Below are positions 1-5,125 of a DNA stretch of 5,125 nucleotides, piece after piece. The stretch comes from Candidatus Didemnitutus sp. (lineage in GTDB: Bacteria; Verrucomicrobiota; Verrucomicrobiia; Opitutales; Opitutaceae): positions 1 to 5,125 of the forward strand of contig JAUXOH010000285.1 in assembly GCA_030682505.1 (NCBI GenBank). Reading direction: 5' to 3'. The translations under genes and the position numbers were made by a program. Every line of letters starts with the position of its first letter. The stretch's first letter is position 1. The notes beneath the pieces were generated by a model. That model made no database searches. It was not told where the DNA came from and was given only the letters and a program-made list of their open reading frames with translations.

Positions 1-50
1 TGGGCATGGGGGAAAAGATTGGGCGCGCCAGTGGCGACGTGCCCAAGAAC

Positions 51-82
51 GAGAAAGAGAAAGCGCGCCAAGGTCAACGCGC
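51..82 (-). terminator. Probable intrinsic terminator after pgk
   Basis: Read on the minus strand just after the pgk stop, GCGCG (82-78) can pair with CGCGC (67-63). The stem extends by three G-U wobbles to a four-base loop (74-71). It is followed by a pyrimidine tract, TTTCTCTTTCTC (62-51). The U-tract is interrupted by C and only five pairs are strong, so this is a moderate candidate. A second weaker hairpin with a short T run lies just beyond it (44-13). Confidence 0.4.
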
Positions 83-89
83 CGAACGA

Positions 90-1334
90 TTATTTTTCGA
101 GAAAGGCCACGCCCGGCAGCACTTTGCCTTCGAGGAATTCCAGGCTCGCCCCACCGCCCGTTGAACAATGGGTCACCCGGTCGGCAACCTTGAACTTCTT
201 GGCCGCCGTCGCCGTGTCACCCCCACCCACCACCGTGATGGCACCTGCCGCCGTCGCCTGCGCGATGGCCTCGGCCATGGCGATGGTGCCGCCGGCGAAG
301 CTCTTGAACTCAAATACCCCCGGGGGACCATTCCAAATAATCGTCCTGGCGCGGCCAATCACCTCCGAAAAATTCGCCCGGGTCTGCGGTCCACCATCCA
401 GTCCCATCCACCCGGCGGGAATGCCGTCGCTCGCGCTGACGACCTGAGTCGCGGCATCCTCGGCGAACTTGTCGGCACAGACAAAATCCACGGGCAGGTG
501 AATCTTCACGCCCCTGGCCGTCGCCTTCGCCATGAGCTCGGCCACGGTGGTCGCGCCCACCGGATCGAAGAGACTCGAGCCAATCTCCATGCCGTCGAGC
601 ACCTGCTTGAAGGTGAACGCCATGCCGCCGCCGACGATGATCTCATCGGCCTTCTCGATCAGATTGTGGATGAGGGGAATCTTGTCCGCGATCTTCGCGC
701 CACCGAGAATGGCGAGCAAGGGACGTCGCGGCTGATCGAGCACCGCGGCGAACGCCTTGAGCTCCGCCTCCATGAGAAAGCCGGCCGCCTTCTCCGCGAG
801 CGCCACGCCGACCATCGAACTGTGCGCGCGATGGGCGGTGCCAAAGGCGTCGTTGACGAAAACGTCGCCGAGTTTCGTCAGCGAGGCGCGAAAGGCCGCC
901 ACCTCGGCGGGATCCGCTTTTTGTGCCGTGCCGTCCGCCCGCTTCACCTTGCCCTCCTCGGCCAGGTGGAAGCGCAGATTTTCCAGCAACACGACCGAAC
1001 CGGGCGTCAGTTTCGCGCAGGCGGCCTCCACCGCTGGACCAACACAGTCGTCGAGAAAACGCACCGGCCGACCGAGAAGTTTTTCCAACTCGGTCGCAAC
1101 CGGCTGCAGCGAATATTTCGCCGCTTTCTTGCCGTCGGGCCGACCGAGGTGGGACATCAGCACGACCGACGCGCCCTGTTCCAGCGCATACCTGATCGTC
1201 GGCAGCGCGGCGGCAATGCGCTGGTTGTTCGTGATCGCTCCGGTGGCTTTGTCCTGCGGGACGTTGAAGTCCACGCGCAGGAGGACGCGCCGGCCGGAAA
1301 GACTGAGGTCGCGGATGGATTTGAATTTGGACAT
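90..1334 (-). CDS. pgk: Phosphoglycerate kinase
   Basis: PGK (EC 2.7.2.3) transfers the acyl phosphate of 1,3-bisphosphoglycerate to ADP, the first ATP-yielding step of glycolysis, in the cytoplasm. The 414 residues cover the whole family fold. The N-terminal substrate-binding lobe has RVDFNVP (20-26), SHLGRP (61-66), LLENLRFH (116-123) and NDAFGTAHRAHSS (161-173). The C-terminal nucleotide lobe has GGAKIADKI (211-219), NGPPGVFEF (335-343), GGGDTATA (370-377) and STGGGASLEFLEGK (391-404). The ATG is the right start because residues 4-26 align directly with the usual PGK N-terminus. No Shine-Dalgarno precedes it; an intrinsic terminator ends 6 bases upstream instead. It lies 46 bases downstream of gap, the classic gap-pgk pairing. 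Length and several signatures (ITNNQRI at 34-40, DCVGP at 96-100, an insertion at about 126-148, GIPAGWMGLD at 304-313) look more like eukaryotic PGK than the shorter E. coli type. The stop is TAA. Confidence 0.98.
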   Translation of the reverse strand: MSKFKSIRDLSLSGRRVLLRVDFNVPQDKATGAITNNQRIAAALPTIRYALEQGASVVLMSHLGRPDGKKAAKYSLQPVATELEKLLGRPVRFLDDCVGPAVEAACAKLTPGSVVLLENLRFHLAEEGKVKRADGTAQKADPAEVAAFRASLTKLGDVFVNDAFGTAHRAHSSMVGVALAEKAAGFLMEAELKAFAAVLDQPRRPLLAILGGAKIADKIPLIHNLIEKADEIIVGGGMAFTFKQVLDGMEIGSSLFDPVGATTVAELMAKATARGVKIHLPVDFVCADKFAEDAATQVVSASDGIPAGWMGLDGGPQTRANFSEVIGRARTIIWNGPPGVFEFKSFAGGTIAMAEAIAQATAAGAITVVGGGDTATAAKKFKVADRVTHCSTGGGASLEFLEGKVLPGVAFLEK

Positions 1335-1340
1335 GGAGAC

Positions 1341-1369
1341 AAAAAAGGCGCCGGGATGAGCCGGCGCCT
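1341..1369 (-). terminator. Intrinsic terminator (or attenuator) between gap and pgk
   Basis: On the minus strand, GGCGCCGG (1368-1361) and CCGGCGCC (1354-1347) form a perfect 8-bp all-GC stem around the six-base loop CTCATC (1360-1355). It runs straight into TTTTTT (1346-1341), and an A at 1369 can pair with the first T to make nine pairs. The stem begins 11 bases after the gap stop codon, and the T-tract ends 6 bases before the pgk ATG. The signal is directional: read on the plus strand, the hairpin has no T run after it. It should stop a share of gap transcripts and so lower pgk relative to gap, unless it is read through or regulated. Transcripts that continue would carry this stable stem over the place where a pgk ribosome site should be. 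Confidence 0.85.
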
Positions 1370-1380
1370 CAGGGAAGAGA

Positions 1381-2427
1381 TTAGAGTTTGGCGGCGATCT
1401 TCTTGGTCAGATCGACGACGCGATTGGAGTAACCCCACTCGTTGTCATACCAGCTGACCAGTTTGAAGAAGTTCTTGTTGAGTTCGATCGACGAACCGGC
1501 GTCGAAGATCGACGAGTGCTTATCGTGGATGAAGTCGCTCGAGACCACTTCGTCCTCGGTGTAGGCCAGAATGCCCTTGAGGTAGGTCTCGGAGGCCTTC
1601 TTCAGCGCGGCCTTGATTTCGACGAGCGATGTTTCCTTCACGGTCTTGAAGGTGAGGTCGACGACCGAGACGGTCGGAACCGGCACGCGGAACGCCATCC
1701 CGGAGAGCTTGCCTTTCACTTCCGGCAGCACGAGGGCAACCGCCTTGGCCGCGCCGGTGGTGGAGGGAATGATGTTCTGCGCCGCCGTGCGGCCGCCTTT
1801 CCAATCCTTCTTCGACGGGCCGTCGACGGTCTTCTGCGTCGCAGTGTAGGCGTGGACCGTGGTCATCAGTCCCTCGGAGAGGCCGAAACCCTCCTTGAGC
1901 AGCACGTGCACCACCGGAGCGAGGCAGTTGGTCGTGCAGGACGCGTTCGAGATGATGTGGTGGTTGGCGTAGTCGATCTTGTCGTCATTCACGCCGATCA
2001 CGACCGTGATGTCCTCACCCTTGGCCGGAGCGGAGATGATGACCTTCTTGGCCCCGGCGGTGAGGTGACCGCGGGCCTTCTCGGCATCGGTGAACAGGCC
2101 GGTCGACTCGATCACGAGTTCGACGCCGAACTGGGCCCACGGCAACTCGGCCGGAGTGCGCGCGGAGACGACATGGATTTCCTTGCCGTTCACGACCAGC
2201 ACGTCGTCCTCGGCTTTGTCCGGGCTCGATTTCTTCGAGGTCACGGTGCCATTGAAGCGACCTTGGGCAGAGTCATACTTCAGCAAATAGGCGAGATTGT
2301 CGGCGGGCACGATGTCACCGACGGCGACAACATCGAGCTCAGTGCCGAACAAACCTTGTTCGACGAGTGCACGGAAGACGAGACGGCCGATGCGGCCAAA
2401 TCCATTGATAGCGACTTTAACTGCCAT
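1381..2427 (-). CDS. gap: Glyceraldehyde-3-phosphate dehydrogenase, NAD-type
   Basis: GAPDH (EC 1.2.1.12) oxidises and phosphorylates glyceraldehyde 3-phosphate to 1,3-bisphosphoglycerate, the substrate of the PGK encoded next. The family acts as a cytoplasmic homotetramer. The 348 residues are full length (E. coli GapA is about 331). The Rossmann start is INGFGRIGR (7-15). Asp38 ends the second beta strand in VAVGD (34-38), the acidic residue usual in NAD-preferring enzymes. The catalytic site is SNASCTTN (160-167) with nucleophile Cys164, and the base His192 is in TTVHAYTATQKTVDGPS (189-205). Phosphate-site and C-terminal motifs STTGAAKAV (222-230), GMAFRVPVP (243-251) and SWYDNEWGYSNRV (325-337) are intact. 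The ATG is chosen because the family N-terminus begins there; the bases upstream are C/A-rich with no Shine-Dalgarno. A strong terminator follows the TAA stop, so gap may be transcribed largely as its own unit. Confidence 0.98.
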   Translation of the reverse strand: MAVKVAINGFGRIGRLVFRALVEQGLFGTELDVVAVGDIVPADNLAYLLKYDSAQGRFNGTVTSKKSSPDKAEDDVLVVNGKEIHVVSARTPAELPWAQFGVELVIESTGLFTDAEKARGHLTAGAKKVIISAPAKGEDITVVIGVNDDKIDYANHHIISNASCTTNCLAPVVHVLLKEGFGLSEGLMTTVHAYTATQKTVDGPSKKDWKGGRTAAQNIIPSTTGAAKAVALVLPEVKGKLSGMAFRVPVPTVSVVDLTFKTVKETSLVEIKAALKKASETYLKGILAYTEDEVVSSDFIHDKHSSIFDAGSSIELNKNFFKLVSWYDNEWGYSNRVVDLTKKIAAKL

Positions 2428-2489
2428 GGTAGTGTGGGTTGAAGGGTCTGAAGGAATGACCAGTGAAAGTTACGCCTGTTTCTTTGGCA

Positions 2490-2506
2490 AGAGCGATACC
2501 CGCTCT
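2490..2506 (-). terminator. Small hairpin after the debranching gene, possible weak terminator
   Basis: In the 94-base gap between the GH13 stop and the gap start, AGAGCG (2506-2501) and CGCTCT (2495-2490) form a perfect 6-bp stem with a five-base loop, starting 15 bases after the GH13 stop codon. No T-run follows (the next bases read TTGCCAAAG), so it is not a standard intrinsic terminator. It could stabilise an mRNA 3' end or mean nothing. The rest of 2428-2521 shows no promoter match I would defend, although gap probably needs one here or upstream. Confidence 0.25.
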
Positions 2507-2521
2507 CCGTGCGTCATTACC

Positions 2522-4990
2522 CTAATCCGCCTCATCGGCGCAGGTCCAAAGGGCGCAACCCAGCGCCGGCACGAGCAATTTCTTGGTCACCGCCCCCACC
2601 AGCAACACAGCCTCAACCGCATAGAAACAATCGTGATCCGCCACGAGCCGCCAATCATACCGCGCGACCTCGGCGGTGATTTCGATCTCTACCTCCTCCT
2701 CGGTCGGGTTGATGGCGAAGAGAAGCTTGGAATCACCTTCGCTCCCGTCAGCGTTGAACAGCAGGGCCAGCGAAGCCTTGTCGGCGCCTTCGAACGATTG
2801 GAAGAAGCCCTCGCCGGGACGGGACCACAAGCGCAGCAAGCGCCCCGCTTCGGAGCGGCGGAACGCAATCCATTGCGCAAAATACGCATGGGTGGCCGAG
2901 TGTTGCCGCAAGCGGCGGAAATCCAAGGCGTTCAGGTCGCCCCGCAAGTAGGTGTTGTTCACGCCGCGTTTCGACCGGAGAAAATCCTGCCCCGCCGACA
3001 TCATGGGAATTCCCACCGAGACGAAAAGCACTGCGGCCATCAAGTGGGTGCGACGCACGTCAGTCCAAGTCGGTTTCCAGCCGTTGTGGTCCGCGTTTTC
3101 GGTCATCTGATCGATCCAGGTGCGATCATCGTGCGACTCGGTGTAATTCACGGTCTGCGCCGGCCAATAGGCAAAATGCCACGGCGAGCCCTTGAGAAAA
3201 TATTCCAGCTTGTCCGCCGCGCCCGCGCCGCGCACGTATTTACGGAGAAAATTGCGGTAGCCGTCGTTCCATGACGCATAACCGCTGGAGCGAAGCGCGT
3301 CGGCGATGTGGCCCCGAAAACTCCACGGTTCCGCGATCAAAATGACATCGGGCTTCACTTTTTTTACCGCCACCTCGATCTCGCTCAACACCCCTGCCCC
3401 GATCAATTCCGCCAGGTCGAAACGGAACCCATCGACGCCGTAAACGTCGACCAGATGCACGAGACTGTCGATGATGAGTCGCTTGGTCATCGCCGAGCGA
3501 CAGCGCAAATCGTTGCCACAGCCGCTCCAATTCGTGAGCGCTCCGTCATCGCTGAGTTCAAAGTAATAGAGCTTGTCGATGAACATCAGGTGCGCGGGTT
3601 CACCTGAGTGGTTGTAAACCACATCGAGAATCACCGCGATGCCCTGCCGGTGAAAGGCCGCCACCAGCTCCTGAAATTCCTTCACCTGCGAGGCGCGGGC
3701 GGGGGCAAGGGCAAAACTGCTGGCGGGCGCGAACCAGTTGGTCGGCATGTAACCCCACTGGTACTCCTCGCGCTGCGCGTTGTCGTGCTCCTGCACCGGC
3801 TGGAGTTCCACCGCATTCACGCCCAGCGTCTTCAGATAAAAATCCGGATGCTCCACCCATTTGCGCAGGCCGGTGAATCCGAGTCGCTCGTCGGCCGTGA
3901 GTTCAAGCGGTGCCTTCGCCACCAGATCGCGCACGTGCGCTTCGGCGATGACCAGATCCTGCCAGGCGGGAGTGCGAAAGCTGCGGTCCCCCTTCCCGAC
4001 CCAGGCCGGATCGAGCACAATGCCCGGGCCGTCGCGTCCCACCGCCGCTTGGGCATAGGGATCAAGGATGCGGCGATTGGGTTGGAAATTGCCAAAGAGA
4101 TTCTGCGGACCGCTGACTGAATACCAATAATACCAACCATGGAGATTGCGATCGAGCTGCACCTCCCAAACACCCTGCCACGCGCCGTCTTCCATTCGCT
4201 TGTCCAATTCGAAGAGTTGCGCGTCGCCCGGCGCGCCGAGTTGCTCGCTCATCGAAAGGCGCACGGCGCGCGCCCGCGGCGCAAAGAGCCGGAAGATCGT
4301 TTCATCGCGCCAAATGATCGCGCCCAGCGGCAGCTTGCTCTGCAACGCATGGAAAAATTTCCCCTGGCGCAGCCGGATCTTGGCCGATTGCAATCCATCC
4401 CGCAGGTGGATCACCGAATAAGTGCGGCTGGGCTCCAACGGCTCCTTGGTCGTAAATTGAAAAAGATTCCGTCCCGTGCGATGCGCATAAAGGGCGAAGT
4501 TGGCGTGCCCCGCGTTGTCCTGCACGCGGTTGGTCGCATCCGGGGGCAGGGCCAGCCAGCGTTCGTCGCCCGTCACAAACTTGAATTCGAGCGGCGGATC
4601 GCGTAGCAAGTTCGCGGGCTCCACGGCGAGCTGCCAACACACCCGCCCGAGCCATTCACCTCGCTTCAATTGCCACTCGGGTCGACCAATCGCCTCCTGC
4701 CAGCCGTTGAATTCACCGCCGACAAAAATCGGGGAACGCTCGAAATCGATCCCGGGATGATCTTCGGGCAGCAGCACGAACACGATCTGCCCGGTGGCAT
4801 CGACATAATAGGCCGCTTCCTCGGCGTAGAGCGCCGGATTGGCCGGTTCCAGAGTCGTGAGTTGGTAGGCCTTTTCCACCGGCACCAACAACGGCAGCAA
4901 ATCCTCCCGCCAATCGGCATCGAGTTCGATAATGCCGCTGCTCGCCGAGGTCAGCCAAGCGCGCAGAATCCGATGGTCAGGTTGATTCAT
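2522..4990 (-). CDS. GH13 pullulanase-type glycogen/starch debranching enzyme
   Basis: A glycoside hydrolase family 13 protein of 822 residues, probably cleaving alpha-1,6 branch linkages in glycogen or starch dextrins. No signal peptide or membrane segment is visible, so it should act in the cytoplasm. Residues 60-170 look like an early-set carbohydrate module (FVGGEFNGW at 89-97, LEFKFV at 134-139), and about 224-312 resemble a second, CBM48-type module (IFRLFAPRARAVRL at 232-245). The catalytic barrel follows, with region I DVVYNH (456-461), region II GFRFD (521-525, nucleophile Asp525), region III IAEPW (552-556, acid/base Glu554) and region IV NYTESHDD (615-622, His620 and Asp621). YQWGYMP (410-416) occupies the place of YNWGYDP in type I pullulanases, and GQDFLRSKRGVNNTY (667-681) fits the same group. 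A beta domain fills about 720-822. The ATG lies 3 bases after the preceding stop and has no Shine-Dalgarno, suggesting translational coupling. Isoamylase-type or other debranching specificity is possible; catalytic competence looks sure, exact substrate does not. Confidence 0.93.
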   Translation of the reverse strand: MNQPDHRILRAWLTSASSGIIELDADWREDLLPLLVPVEKAYQLTTLEPANPALYAEEAAYYVDATGQIVFVLLPEDHPGIDFERSPIFVGGEFNGWQEAIGRPEWQLKRGEWLGRVCWQLAVEPANLLRDPPLEFKFVTGDERWLALPPDATNRVQDNAGHANFALYAHRTGRNLFQFTTKEPLEPSRTYSVIHLRDGLQSAKIRLRQGKFFHALQSKLPLGAIIWRDETIFRLFAPRARAVRLSMSEQLGAPGDAQLFELDKRMEDGAWQGVWEVQLDRNLHGWYYWYSVSGPQNLFGNFQPNRRILDPYAQAAVGRDGPGIVLDPAWVGKGDRSFRTPAWQDLVIAEAHVRDLVAKAPLELTADERLGFTGLRKWVEHPDFYLKTLGVNAVELQPVQEHDNAQREEYQWGYMPTNWFAPASSFALAPARASQVKEFQELVAAFHRQGIAVILDVVYNHSGEPAHLMFIDKLYYFELSDDGALTNWSGCGNDLRCRSAMTKRLIIDSLVHLVDVYGVDGFRFDLAELIGAGVLSEIEVAVKKVKPDVILIAEPWSFRGHIADALRSSGYASWNDGYRNFLRKYVRGAGAADKLEYFLKGSPWHFAYWPAQTVNYTESHDDRTWIDQMTENADHNGWKPTWTDVRRTHLMAAVLFVSVGIPMMSAGQDFLRSKRGVNNTYLRGDLNALDFRRLRQHSATHAYFAQWIAFRRSEAGRLLRLWSRPGEGFFQSFEGADKASLALLFNADGSEGDSKLLFAINPTEEEVEIEITAEVARYDWRLVADHDCFYAVEAVLLVGAVTKKLLVPALGCALWTCADEAD

Positions 4991-4993
4991 GCG

Positions 4994-5125
4994 TCACACA
5001 GGGGGTGGATTCTCAAAAGCGAGCAGCACGGGCTTGCCATCGAAATAAGGCAATTGGGAAAGGCCGAGCACGTAGCACGCCGTCGCACCGGTGTCCTCGG
5101 TGTTTATTTCCAATGGGATCGACTG
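4994..5125 (-). CDS. C-terminal 43 residues of an unrecognised protein (partial)
   Basis: An open frame runs in from the right edge of the window and ends in TGA at 4996-4994. The visible residues begin QSIPLEINTEDTGATACYVL and end LLAFENPPPV, a mixed hydrophilic/hydrophobic tail with a short proline run, no membrane helix and no motif I can assign. Support for it being real comes from its ordinary amino-acid composition, the other two frames of this strand being stopped within the stretch, and its stop lying just 3 bases before the GH13 start, an arrangement typical of co-translated operon genes. Its job may therefore relate to polysaccharide or sugar metabolism, but that rests on position only. 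Confidence 0.7.
   Translation of the reverse strand, partial: QSIPLEINTEDTGATACYVLGLSQLPYFDGKPVLLAFENPPPV

Noticed and set aside
1..7. A minus-strand ATG at 7-5 that could begin the next gene after pgk
   Set aside because: Only seven bases are visible, with no Shine-Dalgarno, so nothing supports or identifies a gene.
22..29. The 8-base palindrome GGCGCGCC
   Set aside because: A single copy in GC-rich DNA, with no repeat or site context.
13..44. A second terminator-like hairpin after pgk, GGGC/GCCC with an inner CGCC/GGCG and TCTTTT following
   Set aside because: The stem needs an uneven internal loop and a three-base loop, and the T-run is short. It is noted beside the better candidate at 51-82 but not called.
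1381..1392. GAPDH ends in Ala-Lys-Leu, resembling a peroxisomal targeting tripeptide
   Set aside because: The gene organisation and the intrinsic terminator are bacterial, so the match is chance.
168..1457. A 429-codon open frame on the plus strand, longer than pgk itself
   Set aside because: It is antisense to pgk and the 3' end of gap, which are certain by motif. Its translation is rich in Arg, His and Gly with no recognisable domain, as expected of a shadow frame in GC-rich DNA.
1516..2442. A 308-codon plus-strand open frame antisense to gap
   Set aside because: The product is Asp/Gly/His/Arg-rich low-information sequence mirroring GAPDH codons, and no independent evidence for a gene is visible.
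2461..2490. A possible promoter for gap with TTGCCA (2490-2485) as a -35 box
   Set aside because: No acceptable -10 box lies 16-18 bases downstream; the best hexamer there, TTCACT, is a poor match.
2297..3274. A 325-codon plus-strand open frame across the start of gap, the intergenic gap and the 3' end of the GH13 gene
   Set aside because: It overlaps two well-supported genes in antisense, shows no domain, and its opening residues are the complement of gap codons.

Overview
The window is GC-rich chromosomal DNA from a bacterium. It holds three complete genes and the 3' end of a fourth, all on the minus strand, so transcription runs from high to low coordinates. In order of transcription they are: the C-terminal 43 residues of an unrecognised protein; an 822-residue pullulanase-type GH13 glycogen/starch debranching enzyme; NAD-type glyceraldehyde-3-phosphate dehydrogenase (gap); and phosphoglycerate kinase (pgk). 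I suspect the Verrucomicrobiota (Opitutus-like) from the overall look of the proteins, but that is an impression, not a demonstration.

Layout. At 4994-5125 an open frame enters from the right edge and stops three bases before the GH13 ATG, so these two genes are probably co-transcribed and translationally coupled. At 2522-4990 lies the debranching enzyme, which has no signal peptide, two N-terminal early-set (CBM48-like) modules, a (beta/alpha)8 domain with all the GH13 catalytic motifs, and a C-terminal beta domain. A 94-base gap (2428-2521) carries a small hairpin but no promoter I would defend. gap (1381-2427) and pgk (90-1334) follow, separated by only 46 bases. Those 46 bases contain a textbook intrinsic terminator whose U-tract ends 6 bases before the pgk start codon. 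Beyond pgk, bases 1-89 hold one or two weak terminator-like hairpins and no supported gene.

Functionally the genes form a short catabolic line. The debranching enzyme opens alpha-1,6 branch points of glycogen or starch dextrins in the cytoplasm, and GAPDH and PGK carry out the first two steps of the pay-off phase of glycolysis (or the reverse in gluconeogenesis). All three annotated starts lack a recognisable Shine-Dalgarno sequence.

I see no mobile element, CRISPR array, RNA gene or evidence of a new multi-gene system. The points worth a second look are the terminator/attenuator jammed against the pgk start, the strongly eukaryote-like PGK sequence, and the unusual front half and motif variant of the GH13 enzyme.
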